Assembly (NCBI RefSeq): GCF_018613675.1
Contig: NZ_JAGGPQ010000025.1
Location: 1-64,000, forward strand
From: Arthrobacter sp. ISL-85
Lineage (GTDB): Bacteria; Actinomycetota; Actinomycetes; Actinomycetales; Micrococcaceae
DNA length: 64,000 nucleotides
Direction of reading: 5' to 3'
Both the position numbers and the translations under genes were made by a program. Each line of letters opens with the position of its first letter. Position 1 is the stretch's first letter. The notes under the pieces are model-generated. The model was not told the origin of the DNA. It saw nothing but the letters and a program-made list of their open reading frames with translations, and searched no databases. This document shows, in pieces, positions 35,057 through 43,440 of the stretch.

Positions 35057-35062
35057 AGCCTA
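35057..35062 (-). promoter_or_regulatory. -10 box, predicted leaderless start of the THUMP-like methyltransferase gene
   Basis: TAGGCT on the minus strand, 7 nt before the ATG at 35049. It is divergent from the box at 35091-35096; the two start codons are 54 bp apart. Confidence 0.5.
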
Positions 35063-35090
35063 GTGGAGGAGCGCGGGGCCGGGATGCGGA

Positions 35091-35096
35091 TACTGT
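35091..35096 (+). promoter_or_regulatory. -10 box, predicted leaderless start of the 126-aa membrane protein gene
   Basis: TACTGT lies 7 nt before the ATG at 35104. Confidence 0.45.
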
Positions 35097-35103
35097 TGAA
35101 ACC

Positions 35104-35484
35104 ATGGATGAGAGCGCAGCCCCCCGCGAGACCGGCGACCACGAGTCCAAGGACCGCGGACCGGCAAGGTTTGCCCGTCCCGTCCTGATCGCCGCCGCCG
35201 TGGTGGCCGTGGTCTGCATTGCCTTGCTGGTGATCATTTTCCTGCTGGACACCTTCAACGCCACCGTCTATTCCGTGGGCGGCAACGACATCCAGGACAA
35301 CACCCAGGAAGCCCGGGACATCCGTGGGCTGTACGACGGCGCGCGGGCGGGGAGCATCTTTTTCCTCGTGGCTGCGCTGCTCGCCGCAGCGGCGTCCGGC
35401 TGGGTGCTCTTTCGTGGGCGGAAAGTGGGCGGCAGTGACACCGACGGCGGCGAGGACGTGGACTTCGACGACCTGGGCCGCTGA
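35104..35484 (+). CDS. Small two-helix membrane protein of unknown function
   Basis: 126 aa. An N-terminal charged segment is followed by a membrane helix (VLIAAAVVAVVCIALLVIIFLL), an extracytoplasmic loop of ~40 residues (NATVYSVGGNDIQDNTQEAR), a second helix (IFFLVAALLAAAASGWVLF), and an acidic tail (TDGGEDVDFDDLGR). No enzymatic motif is visible. It is divergent from the methyltransferase and 70 bp upstream of the first CIRCE element. No function is assigned. Confidence 0.7.
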   Translation: MDESAAPRETGDHESKDRGPARFARPVLIAAAVVAVVCIALLVIIFLLDTFNATVYSVGGNDIQDNTQEARDIRGLYDGARAGSIFFLVAALLAAAASGWVLFRGRKVGGSDTDGGEDVDFDDLGR

Positions 35485-35554
35485 GGACGGGGCGTCTTTC
35501 GCCCGCTTGCCCGCCGTCGTCGGACCCGGAAAGGCGTACGCCGATGACGAAACT

Positions 35555-35581
35555 TTGGCACTCACCTTGACCGAGTGCTAA
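35555..35581. promoter_or_regulatory. CIRCE operator 1 (HrcA site) of groES-groEL
   Basis: TTGGCACTC-N9-GAGTGCTAA, one mismatch from the CIRCE consensus. It overlaps the -35 region of the groES promoter. Confidence 0.92.
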
Positions 35582-35595
35582 CGCTTACATAGAGT
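35567..35595 (+). promoter_or_regulatory. groES-groEL promoter
   Basis: TTGACC (35567-35572) and TAGAGT (35590-35595) with a 17-bp spacer. It starts within CIRCE 1 and ends just before CIRCE 2, so HrcA bound at either would block it. Confidence 0.65.
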
Positions 35596-35600
35596 CTTCA

Positions 35601-35627
35601 TTAGCACTCTCCCCAGGAGGGTGCTAA
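35601..35627. promoter_or_regulatory. CIRCE operator 2 (HrcA site) of groES-groEL
   Basis: TTAGCACTC-N9-GGGTGCTAA, one mismatch from consensus in the right arm. It is about 20 bp downstream of CIRCE 1 and falls in the predicted 5' UTR. Confidence 0.92.
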
Positions 35628-35737
35628 CACATGAAGAGCTGCCAGCCAGGCTGCTGCCGGCACCGCGACGACGGTTTGCCAGCTACGGCGGAAAGCTTTC
35701 CAGTCCACGAATTTGCTGACGAAAAGGAGAGGTCCGA

Positions 35738-36031
35738 GTGTCGGTCTCTATTAAGCCTCTTGAGGATCGTATTGTTGTCCGCCCGCTCGAAGCCGAGCAG
35801 ACCACGGCTTCCGGCCTGGTCATCCCGGACTCCGCACAGGAGAAGCCGCAGGAAGGCGAAGTTGTTGCAGTAGGCCCCGGCCGCTTCGAAGACGGCAACC
35901 GCGTTCCGGTCGACGTGGCCGTTGGCGACGTTGTTATCTACTCCAAGTACGGTGGAACCGAAGTCAAGACCGGCGGCACCGAGTACCTCGTGCTGTCCGC
36001 CCGCGACGTTCTGGCGATCGTCGTAAAGTAA
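35738..36031 (+). CDS. groES: Co-chaperonin GroES
   Basis: 97 aa, GTG start with AAAGGAGAGG in front. It forms the heptameric lid of the GroEL cage. It has IKPLEDRIVVRPLEAEQ, the mobile loop TTASGLVIPDSAQEKPQEG and the core GEVVAVGPGR. The 5' UTR is about 140 nt and begins between two CIRCE operators, so the transcript should be heat-inducible through HrcA. groEL follows 76 bp downstream. Confidence 0.97.
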   Translation: MSVSIKPLEDRIVVRPLEAEQTTASGLVIPDSAQEKPQEGEVVAVGPGRFEDGNRVPVDVAVGDVVIYSKYGGTEVKTGGTEYLVLSARDVLAIVVK

Positions 36032-36107
36032 CTTTTGGATCCCCGTGCCGCTGACCATGCATCCCGCTGGTCAGCTGCGCGGGGTTCTGTCTTGAAAGGA
36101 CAAAACC

Positions 36108-37718
36108 ATGGCAAAGCAGCTTGCGTTTAATGACGCTGCACGCCGGTCGCTTGAAGCCGGCATCGATAAGCTCGCCAACACTGTCAAGGTGACGCTCGGC
36201 CCCCGCGGCCGCAACGTCGTCCTGGACAAGAAGTGGGGTGCCCCCACCATCACGAACGACGGCGTCACCATCGCCCGCGAAGTGGAACTGGACGACCCCT
36301 ACGAGAACCTTGGCGCACAGCTGGCCAAGGAAGTAGCCACCAAGACCAACGATGTTGCCGGTGACGGCACCACCACCGCCACCGTCCTGGCCCAGGCCCT
36401 GGTCAAGGAAGGCCTGCGCAACGTTGCAGCCGGCGCTGCCCCCGGCCAGATCAAGCGCGGCATCGAGGTTGCGGTTGAGGCCGTGGCTGCCCGCCTGCTG
36501 GAGAACGCACGCCCGGTCGAGGGAACCCAGGTTGCCAACGTTGCCGCCATTTCGGCGCAGAGCGACGAAATCGGCGAGCTGCTCGCCGAGGCCTTCGGCA
36601 AGGTGGGCAAGGATGGCGTCATCACCATCGAAGAGTCCTCCACCACCCAGACCGAGCTGGTCCTCACCGAGGGCATGCAGTTCGACAAGGGCTACCTGTC
36701 CCCGTACTTCGTCACCGACGCAGAGCGCCAGGAAGCAGTCCTCGAGGACGCACTCATCCTGATCAACCAGGGCAAGATCTCCTCGATCCAGGAATTCCTG
36801 CCGCTGCTCGAAAAGGCGCTGCAGAGCTCCAAGCCGCTGTTCATCATCGCCGAGGACGTTGAGGGCGAGGCCCTGTCCACGCTGATCGTCAACCGCATCC
36901 GCGGCACCCTGAACGTCGTGGCCGTCAAGGCTCCCGGCTTCGGCGACCGCCGCAAGGCCATGCTGCAGGACATCGCCACCCTCACCGGTGCGCAGGTTGT
37001 CTCCCCGGAACTGGGCCTGAGCCTGGACACCGTGGGCCTGGAGGTGCTGGGTACCGCCCGCCGCATCACCGTCACCAAGGACAACACCACCATTGTGGAC
37101 GGCGCCGGTTCGGCCGAGGACGTAGCAGCACGCGTTGCCCAGCTGCGGGCCGAGCTGACCCGCACCGACTCCGACTGGGACCGTGAAAAGCTCCAGGAAC
37201 GCCTGGCCAAGCTTGCCGGCGGCATCGGCGTCATCAAGGTCGGCGCTGCCACCGAGGTTGAGCTGAAGGAAAAGAAGCACCGCATCGAGGACGCCGTGTC
37301 CTCCACCCGCGCTGCCCTCGAAGAAGGCATCGTGGCCGGCGGCGGTTCCGCCCTCATCCACGCCCTGAAGGCACTGGATGAAGACGCTGCCGTGAAGGCC
37401 CTCGAAGGCGACGCAGCAGCAGCCGTGGGCATTGTCCGCCGCGCACTGGTGCAGCCGTTGCGCTGGATCGCCCAGAACGCCGGTTTCGACGGCTACGTGG
37501 TCACCTCCAAGGTTGCCGAGCTCGAGACCAACAACGGGTTCAACGCCAAGTCCGGCGAGTACGAGGACCTGATCGGCGCGGGCGTCATCGACCCCGTCAA
37601 GGTCACCCGTGCAGCCCTCCGCAACGCGGCATCCATCGCCGCCCTGGTTCTCACCACCGAGACCCTTGTCGTGGAGAAGCCGGCCGACGAGGACGAGCAC
37701 GCAGGCCACAGCCACTAG
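36108..37718 (+). CDS. groEL: Chaperonin GroEL, GroEL1 type with His-rich tail
   Basis: 536 aa. It is the ATP-driven folding chamber. It has VKVTLGPRGRNVVLDKKWGAPTIT, the ATP site VAGDGTTTATVLAQ, FVTDAERQEAVLEDA, and the signature AALEEGIVAGGGSAL. The C-terminus ends DEDEHAGHSH instead of the Gly-Gly-Met repeats of housekeeping GroEL. This His-rich tail and linkage to groES mark the GroEL1 copy of actinobacteria, which usually have a second groEL elsewhere that is the general chaperone. A specialised or metal-related role is inferred from this, not shown. Confidence 0.96.
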   Translation: MAKQLAFNDAARRSLEAGIDKLANTVKVTLGPRGRNVVLDKKWGAPTITNDGVTIAREVELDDPYENLGAQLAKEVATKTNDVAGDGTTTATVLAQALVKEGLRNVAAGAAPGQIKRGIEVAVEAVAARLLENARPVEGTQVANVAAISAQSDEIGELLAEAFGKVGKDGVITIEESSTTQTELVLTEGMQFDKGYLSPYFVTDAERQEAVLEDALILINQGKISSIQEFLPLLEKALQSSKPLFIIAEDVEGEALSTLIVNRIRGTLNVVAVKAPGFGDRRKAMLQDIATLTGAQVVSPELGLSLDTVGLEVLGTARRITVTKDNTTIVDGAGSAEDVAARVAQLRAELTRTDSDWDREKLQERLAKLAGGIGVIKVGAATEVELKEKKHRIEDAVSSTRAALEEGIVAGGGSALIHALKALDEDAAVKALEGDAAAAVGIVRRALVQPLRWIAQNAGFDGYVVTSKVAELETNNGFNAKSGEYEDLIGAGVIDPVKVTRAALRNAASIAALVLTTETLVVEKPADEDEHAGHSH

Positions 37719-37753
37719 GACTCACATCCTGCGGCGCACTGGCTCCAACAAGG

Positions 37754-37785
37754 AACCGGTCCAACATTCGTTGGGCCGGTTTTTT
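37754..37785 (+). terminator. Rho-independent terminator after groEL
   Basis: Arms 37754-37765 (AACCGGTCCAAC) and 37770-37781 with an ATTC loop and a run of T. It is the most canonical terminator in the window. Confidence 0.88.
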
Positions 37786-37844
37786 GTATTTCTGACGGTG
37801 GGTGGGCCCACGGCGTCAGGGTTCCCTGGCCGAGCGCAGCGAGG

Positions 37845-38459
37845 TTAGGGGGACGGTGGGGACATCTCCTCCGTCTGCACGCCGCCGGATGGCTCATACA
37901 CCAGGGAAACGGCACCCTTGGGGAAGCTGCGCGCCGGCTCGGCGAGGCTGAATGTGGCCGGCAACGTCCCGGCGTCGAGGAGGCGCTTGCCCTGCCCCAG
38001 GGCGACCGGATACAGCCAGAGGTGGAGCCGGTCCAGTACACCTGCCGCCAGCAGTGAACGGATGAGGACTCCGCTGCCAAACATGTGCACCTGCCCGTAC
38101 CCGGTCCGGAGGCCGCCGGCAGCCACGGCATCCGGCAGCACAGTGGTGCCTGCCCAGGCGGGATCATGCAGAGAACCTGATACGACGAATTTGGGAACCC
38201 GGTTAAGCGCGTCGGCGATGTCGCCGGACTGGTGGGGCCAGTAGGCCGCGAAGATGTCGTAGGTCCTGCGGCCCAGGAGGAGGGCATCCATCGAGGCGAT
38301 TTCGGCCGCGATGGCCGCGCCGGATTCCTCGTCGGACACCGGCGCCTGCCAGCCCCCGAACGGGAATCCGCCTTCGGGATCTTCTTCACGGCCGCCCGGC
38401 GCCTGGTAGACGCCGTCGAGGGTGATGAACAGGTTCGCGACGATGATGCCCACGCGCAC
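37845..38459 (-). CDS. Dihydrofolate reductase-like protein (RibD C-terminal domain family)
   Basis: 204 aa from the GTG at 38459. The frame is open to 38594 but homologues start near VGIIVANLFITLDG. It shows the RibD_C/DHFR fold: IIVANLFITLDGVYQAPGG at the N-terminus, MDALLLGRRTYDIFAAYWP in the middle, and FGSGVLIRSLLAAGVLDRLHLWLYPVALGQG near the C-terminus (NADPH-loop equivalent FGSG and the PV.LG.G motif). The lone RibD_C proteins are of unclear substrate. It is divergent from the DNA ligase, with 51 bp between starts. Confidence 0.82.
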   Translation of the reverse strand: MRVGIIVANLFITLDGVYQAPGGREEDPEGGFPFGGWQAPVSDEESGAAIAAEIASMDALLLGRRTYDIFAAYWPHQSGDIADALNRVPKFVVSGSLHDPAWAGTTVLPDAVAAGGLRTGYGQVHMFGSGVLIRSLLAAGVLDRLHLWLYPVALGQGKRLLDAGTLPATFSLAEPARSFPKGAVSLVYEPSGGVQTEEMSPPSP

Positions 38460-38510
38460 ATTGTGGACCCGCGCCCGGACGCTGTCCAGTGCCCGTGGCA
38501 GGATGGTGCC

Positions 38511-40034
38511 ATGCTGCTCCTTGAGCTCGTGGATACCACGAAAGCCGTCGCATCCACCCGCTCGCGGCTGGCGAAGGTGGAAGCCCTGGCCCACCTTCTG
38601 CGCCGTCTTGAACCTGGGGAGATCCCGACGGCGGTGGGTTTGCTGAGTGCCAAACCCCGCCAGGGACGTGTTGGCGTGGGCTGGAGCGCCGTGGCGGCGG
38701 CCAAGGAAGAGCCGGCCGGGGACCCCGGCCTCACGGTGGCGGATATTGATGAGGCGCTGGATCGGCTCCTGGCCACAGCCGGCACCGGATCGGGTGCGGA
38801 GCGGGCCGCCATCCTCCGGACCCTGATGGCGGCGGCCACCGCACCCGAACAGTCATTCATCGCCGGCGTCTTGCTCGGGGAACTGCGCACTGGTGCCCTC
38901 GAGGGAGTGCTGACGGACGCTGTTGCCCGCGCGGCCGGCAGGTCCGTCGACGCGGTAAGGCGTGCTGCAATGCTTTCCGGCGACCTCGGCGGAACCGCCC
39001 TCCTGGCCCTGACGGGCACTGAAGCCGAGCTTGACGCCGTCGGCCTCGTGGTGGGCCGTCCGGTGCAGCCCATGCTCGCCGCCACCGCCGGCAGTACCCG
39101 CGCAGCCCTCGAAACCACGGGGGAGGCCTCTGTGGAATACAAGCTCGACGGCGCCCGCATCCAGGTGCACCGCTCCGGCACCGACGTGCGCATCTACACC
39201 CGCAACCTCGCCGAGGTGACGCACCGCCTGCCTGAGGTGGTGGACCTGGTCCGCGGGCTGCCGGTGCAGGACGTGATCCTCGACGGCGAAACCCTCGCCC
39301 TGGACGAGGACGGGGCTCCGCGGCCCTTCCAGGAAACCATGTCCCGCTTTGGTGCCGACGCTGTAAGGGAAACCCTGCTGCATCCCTGGTTTTTCGACGT
39401 CCTGCACATCAACGGACGGGACCTGCTGGACGAACCGCTGTCCACCCGCATCGACGTCCTGGAACGCGTGGCACCCGCACACCGCATCCCGGGGGAGGTC
39501 ACTGCCGATCCGGCCGTTGCAGAGCGCGTGTCGCAGGACGCGCTTGCCGCAGGCCACGAGGGCGTTGTGGTGAAAGCCATCGGATCCGCCTATGCGGCCG
39601 GCCGGCGCGGCTCCAACTGGGTCAAGGTCAAACCCGTACACACCTATGACTTGGTGGTGCTCGCGTGCGAATGGGGGTCGGGGCGCCGCACCGGGATGCT
39701 CTCCAACCTGCACCTTGGGGCACTGGATCCCAACGGAGAGTTCGGCGAACCCGGCGGCTACGTCATGGTGGGCAAGACGTTCAAAGGCCTCACCGACGAG
39801 CTGCTGCGCTGGCAAACCGAAAGGTTCCAGGAGCTTGAGGTGCGTCGCACGGCCGGCACCGTGTGGGTCGAGCCCGTCACGGTCGTCGAAATAGCTATAG
39901 ACGGCGTCCAGCAGTCGCCCCGCTACCCGGGCGGGATCGCCCTGAGGTTTGCGCGCGTCAAGCGCTACCGGGACGATAAAACCCCGCCTGAAGCGGATAC
40001 GATCCAGACCCTGCGCGCCCTGCTGCGTCAATAG
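38511..40034 (+). CDS. lig: ATP-dependent DNA ligase
   Basis: 507 aa from the ATG at 38511 (GGCAGGATGG in front). It is an ATP-dependent DNA ligase of the LigB type found in mycobacteria and relatives, additional to the NAD-dependent LigA. An N-terminal ligase_N domain is followed by the adenylation domain with the catalytic Lys211 in VEYKLDGARIQVHR, then IYTRNLAEVTHRLPE, DVILDGETLALDEDG, FFDVLHINGRDLLDEP and EGVVVKAI. The oligonucleotide-binding domain ends with WVKVKPVHTYDLVVLACEWGSGRR and RFARVKRYRDDKTPPEADTI (positions 39618-40000). A role in repair is likely but not essential. Confidence 0.93.
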   Translation: MLLLELVDTTKAVASTRSRLAKVEALAHLLRRLEPGEIPTAVGLLSAKPRQGRVGVGWSAVAAAKEEPAGDPGLTVADIDEALDRLLATAGTGSGAERAAILRTLMAAATAPEQSFIAGVLLGELRTGALEGVLTDAVARAAGRSVDAVRRAAMLSGDLGGTALLALTGTEAELDAVGLVVGRPVQPMLAATAGSTRAALETTGEASVEYKLDGARIQVHRSGTDVRIYTRNLAEVTHRLPEVVDLVRGLPVQDVILDGETLALDEDGAPRPFQETMSRFGADAVRETLLHPWFFDVLHINGRDLLDEPLSTRIDVLERVAPAHRIPGEVTADPAVAERVSQDALAAGHEGVVVKAIGSAYAAGRRGSNWVKVKPVHTYDLVVLACEWGSGRRTGMLSNLHLGALDPNGEFGEPGGYVMVGKTFKGLTDELLRWQTERFQELEVRRTAGTVWVEPVTVVEIAIDGVQQSPRYPGGIALRFARVKRYRDDKTPPEADTIQTLRALLRQ

Positions 40035-40053
40035 CGCAAGGTATGGACCGGCC

Positions 40054-41022
40054 TTAGCTGCGGGTCCCGCTCCGCTGGCGCTTCAGGCTCCGTGCCACAC
40101 CAGCCGGGAGGCGCCGGGTGACCATCCGATAGAAGAGCAAAACTGCGACGGCGGCGGTCACGATGCCCACGAGGTTGAGCAGCAGTTGAAGCGCAGAACC
40201 GGCCGCCTTCTGGTATTCGCCCAGCACCAGGGCCACCGCCACATAGCCTGCCGCAGGCACCGTGGTTACGGAGATGAAGACGCCGATCAGTGCTGCGGAA
40301 CGCCTCCCGATGATTGACAACATGCCGGCGATCCCGGCCAGCACGGCAACAATCAGTGAATACGGCCCGGGATGGTAGATGAATTCGACGGCGGAGCCCT
40401 TGTCCAAGGCATCGCGCGGAAAAAGTCCGAGGGGAACCGAAAGCCAGGCCGTCAACGCCGCCAGCAGCATGGCAATGGGGAAGCCGACGCCCAGCGCAAC
40501 TGCGGCGCGGCGCCCAAGCTTCCACTTCCTGGTGACAAGCGAGACGGCGAGGGCAGCCAACGGGCCGAACTCAGGTCCTACCGCCATGGCACCCACAATC
40601 GCGATGGGGGAATCCGTCACGATGCCTATTCCCGCGAGCTGGGTCGCCAGCACCAGGAAAGCAAGAAAATTCCAGGTCAGCCGGGAGTCTTCGCCGGTTT
40701 GCCGGGTCACGTCGTCCCAGATCACCGCGTCTGCGCCGTCCCCGGGCGCGGCACGCTCAGCCCGGTCCGCGTTCTTGGACAGGACGAATTCCGGCGTGGC
40801 CATGGCAATGGATCCCACATCGCGGATTTTCAGGACTTCCAGCTTCTCGAGCAGCTCCTCCACTGACTCCCGGGCGATCAGCACCTCAACCACATCGCCC
40901 TGCGGCACCACGGCCGCGCCCGGAAGCAGCGCAACTTCCGCGGTGCCCCGCTGGTCGCGGCAGGTCTTCACGGTGACGGCGGACAGCTCCCCGGGCACGC
41001 AGATCCGCAGCTGGACTACCAT
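40054..41022 (-). CDS. DUF389 integral membrane protein
   Basis: 322 aa from the ATG at 41022, with AAGGGAGCG in front; an in-frame ATG at 41049 is also possible. The N-terminal ~110 residues are soluble and contain a repeated beta-alpha pattern (VVEVLIARESVEELLEKLEVL). About six membrane helices follow. The DUF389 core is TWNFLAFLVLATQLAGIGI, then DSPIAIVGAMAVGPEFGPLAAL, GRRAAVALG, YSLIVAVLAGIAGMLSIIGRRS and VFISVTTVPAAGYVAVAL. The biochemical function of the family is unknown. Confidence 0.82.
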   Translation of the reverse strand: MVVQLRICVPGELSAVTVKTCRDQRGTAEVALLPGAAVVPQGDVVEVLIARESVEELLEKLEVLKIRDVGSIAMATPEFVLSKNADRAERAAPGDGADAVIWDDVTRQTGEDSRLTWNFLAFLVLATQLAGIGIVTDSPIAIVGAMAVGPEFGPLAALAVSLVTRKWKLGRRAAVALGVGFPIAMLLAALTAWLSVPLGLFPRDALDKGSAVEFIYHPGPYSLIVAVLAGIAGMLSIIGRRSAALIGVFISVTTVPAAGYVAVALVLGEYQKAAGSALQLLLNLVGIVTAAVAVLLFYRMVTRRLPAGVARSLKRQRSGTRS

Positions 41023-41139
41023 GCCCGCTCCCTTCCACGATTGGGGCAAGCATAGTCTGAACAGGAGCGTTGATTAGCCGATGCAGTCGGCCCTGGCTAG
41101 GGTTGATGTTTTGGCTGGCGGGCGTTTTGAGGGGTTTTA

Positions 41140-43218
41140 GTGTCGATAACGGAAACCCCGAAGCCACTTGAACCCGGAACCAGTGCCGCCACGCGCCAAC
41201 GGACGCCCACCTTCCGACCGGAAGTCCAGGGCCTGCGGGCCCTGGCTGTCCTGATGGTTGTGGCGTACCACGTCTGGCTGGGCCGCGTGTCCGGCGGCGT
41301 GGACATCTTCCTGCTGATTTCGGCTTTCCTCCTCACGTTGTCCTTCGTCCGCAAGGCGGAGTCAGGGCACGCGTTCCGGCTCCTGGCGCACTGGCTGCAC
41401 CTGTTCAAGCGACTGCTGCCGGCCGCCGTCGTGGTGATTCTCGGAGTTCTGGCCGGCACCTGGCTGATCCTGCCGCAGGGCCGTTGGCCGCAGCTGCTTG
41501 ACCAGGCCTGGGCGTCGCTGCTGTACCGCCAGAACTGGCTCCTGGCAGATACTGCAGTGGACTACTACGCGCAGGACCACGCCGGCGCCAGCCCGCTGCA
41601 GCACTTCTGGTCATTGTCCATCCAGGGGCAGGTCTTCATCCTGTGGCCGCTGGTCTTCGCCGGCACGGCTGCGGTACTCAACGTGCTGCGCCGCGTTCCC
41701 CGCCTGCAGCGGCTGACCTACCGTGGCTTGCTGGCAATCGTTTTCGGGGCGGTGTTCGCGGTATCCCTGGCCTACTCCATGGACCAGACCGCTTCCAACC
41801 AGGCCTACGCCTACTTCGACACGCGTGCCCGGCTTTGGGAGTTTGCGCTGGGGTCCCTGCTGGCACTGGCGCTGCCTTACCTGCGGCCCGGGTGCCTGCT
41901 GCGTATCGCCCTGGGCTGGACCGGGCTGGCCGCAATGGTTTCCTGCGGGCTGGTCCTTACCGTTGACCGATCCTTCCCGGGGTACGTGGCGCTGTGGCCC
42001 ACGCTGGCGGCGGCAGCGATCATCGTGGCGGGGCAGACCGGCAGCAGGTTCGGCGTGGACCGCATCCTTGGCAGCCGGCCCGCCGTCGCACTGGGGGATA
42101 ACTCCTACGCCCTGTATCTGTGGCACTGGCCCGTCCTGGTGCTGGCGCTCGCGGCCACCGGCGTGGAAGCTCCCAACCTCACGCAGGGTCTCGGGATCGT
42201 TGGAGCCTCCGTCGTGCTCGCCGTCCTGACCACGCGCTTCGTGGAAAAACCGGTGCGCGACTGGCGCTGGCCCCAGCTCCGGGCCTGGCGGACCGCCGTC
42301 GTCATTGTTGCCTGCGGCGCCGTCCTGGCCGGTCCCGTCGCGGTCTGGCAGACGTCGTTGACCGCAGAGGAAAGCGCGACGGCGGCACAGCCGAGGGAGC
42401 TTACGCCCGGCGCGTTGGCACTCACCGCGGAGAACGAAAACGCCCCGGCTCCCCGCGCAAGAACCATTCCAGGCCCCACCGCGCTGGATAATGACTGGGC
42501 CGGCATCGACTCGCCCTGCACAGGCGCCAACGCCACCGGCGATCCCATCCTGGAGGGCTGCCGGCAGGAGCTTCCGGAGGAACCGTCCACCAAGCGCATC
42601 GTGGTCCTGGGGGACTCGCACGCCCAGCAGTACCTTGCCGCACTGGCGCCGGTTGCGGCTGCGCGTGGCTGGGAGATCGTCACGCTGCTGATGCCCGCTT
42701 GCAGGTTTGGCGCCGAGTCGGAAACCCGGAATGCCGAATGCAACGCCTACAACCGGGCAAGTTCCGCCTACGTCCTGGAACACCTTCCGAATGCCGTGTT
42801 TACTGTGGCGTCGCTGACCCACGAGGACGCCCCGTTCGAAACCGAAGTTCCGGGCTACCTTGACGGCGTGAAACCGTTCACTGACGCGGGCATCGAGGTT
42901 GTGGGCATCCGGGACAACCCGCGGTTCACCTTCAACATGCCGCAGTGCGCCCAGCGGAACGGTGCCGGCGCGCCTGCCTGCAACCCGTCGCTGGCAGAGT
43001 CCCTGGTGGAGCCATCGCCGCTGGAGAATTACCGCGCCAAGCTGCCGGGCCTGCACCTGATGGACATGAGCGACTTCATCTGCGCGCGCGGTGTCTGCCC
43101 CGCCGTGGTGGGGAACGTGTACGTCTACAAGGACGACAACCACCTCACCAGGACCTACGTGGAAACCATGATTCCCATGTTCGAGCAGCGGCTGCTGGCT
43201 GCCACCGGCTGGAGCTGA
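41140..43218 (+). CDS. Acyltransferase 3 / SGNH-hydrolase fusion (OafA/YrhL type)
   Basis: 692 aa, GTG start. The N-terminal ~380 residues are the ten-helix acyltransferase-3 domain: RPEVQGLRALAVLMVVAYHV (conserved R and H), VSGGVDIFLLISAFLLTLSF, FWSLSIQGQVFILWPLVF, and LGDNSYALYLWHWPVLVLAL. The C-terminal ~250 residues are an extracytoplasmic SGNH domain with the Ser nucleophile in IVVLGDSHAQQYL and the Asp-His pair in YKDDNHLTRTYVE. Such proteins O-acetylate surface glycans or peptidoglycan. The acceptor is unknown. Confidence 0.92.
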   Translation: MSITETPKPLEPGTSAATRQRTPTFRPEVQGLRALAVLMVVAYHVWLGRVSGGVDIFLLISAFLLTLSFVRKAESGHAFRLLAHWLHLFKRLLPAAVVVILGVLAGTWLILPQGRWPQLLDQAWASLLYRQNWLLADTAVDYYAQDHAGASPLQHFWSLSIQGQVFILWPLVFAGTAAVLNVLRRVPRLQRLTYRGLLAIVFGAVFAVSLAYSMDQTASNQAYAYFDTRARLWEFALGSLLALALPYLRPGCLLRIALGWTGLAAMVSCGLVLTVDRSFPGYVALWPTLAAAAIIVAGQTGSRFGVDRILGSRPAVALGDNSYALYLWHWPVLVLALAATGVEAPNLTQGLGIVGASVVLAVLTTRFVEKPVRDWRWPQLRAWRTAVVIVACGAVLAGPVAVWQTSLTAEESATAAQPRELTPGALALTAENENAPAPRARTIPGPTALDNDWAGIDSPCTGANATGDPILEGCRQELPEEPSTKRIVVLGDSHAQQYLAALAPVAAARGWEIVTLLMPACRFGAESETRNAECNAYNRASSAYVLEHLPNAVFTVASLTHEDAPFETEVPGYLDGVKPFTDAGIEVVGIRDNPRFTFNMPQCAQRNGAGAPACNPSLAESLVEPSPLENYRAKLPGLHLMDMSDFICARGVCPAVVGNVYVYKDDNHLTRTYVETMIPMFEQRLLAATGWS

Positions 43219-43279
43219 GCCATTCCGCCTGTCTGGCCGTGGGGTTGCTCACATTGGCGGCGTGGAATAGGGGGATCGG

Positions 43280-43312
43280 CGCCGAGGTTCTAATATTTAC
43301 TCAATACTTTCT
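43280..43312 (+). promoter_or_regulatory. AT-rich patch upstream of guaB, candidate promoter
   Basis: A stretch containing TAATAT (43291-43296) stands out in a GC-rich 222-bp gap between the acyltransferase gene and guaB. No convincing -35 element is present. It would give a leader of about 140 nt. Nothing else recognisable is in the gap. Confidence 0.3.
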
Positions 43313-43440
43313 GCCCCCGGAACGCCGTGCTGCACGGTGCTCCTGCAGGATCGTCTGCACAGGCCAGTTCCGTAATAACGGGCTGGTCATCGGCTGCAAC
43401 CCCTACCCGTGACCCAGCAACCAAGGTAAGAGGCGCACTC

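Noticed and set aside
35964..37715. 583-aa minus-strand open frame opposite groEL
   Set aside because: Shadow of a strongly coding gene; it spans the groES-groEL gap and shows low-complexity Val/Gly-rich sequence.
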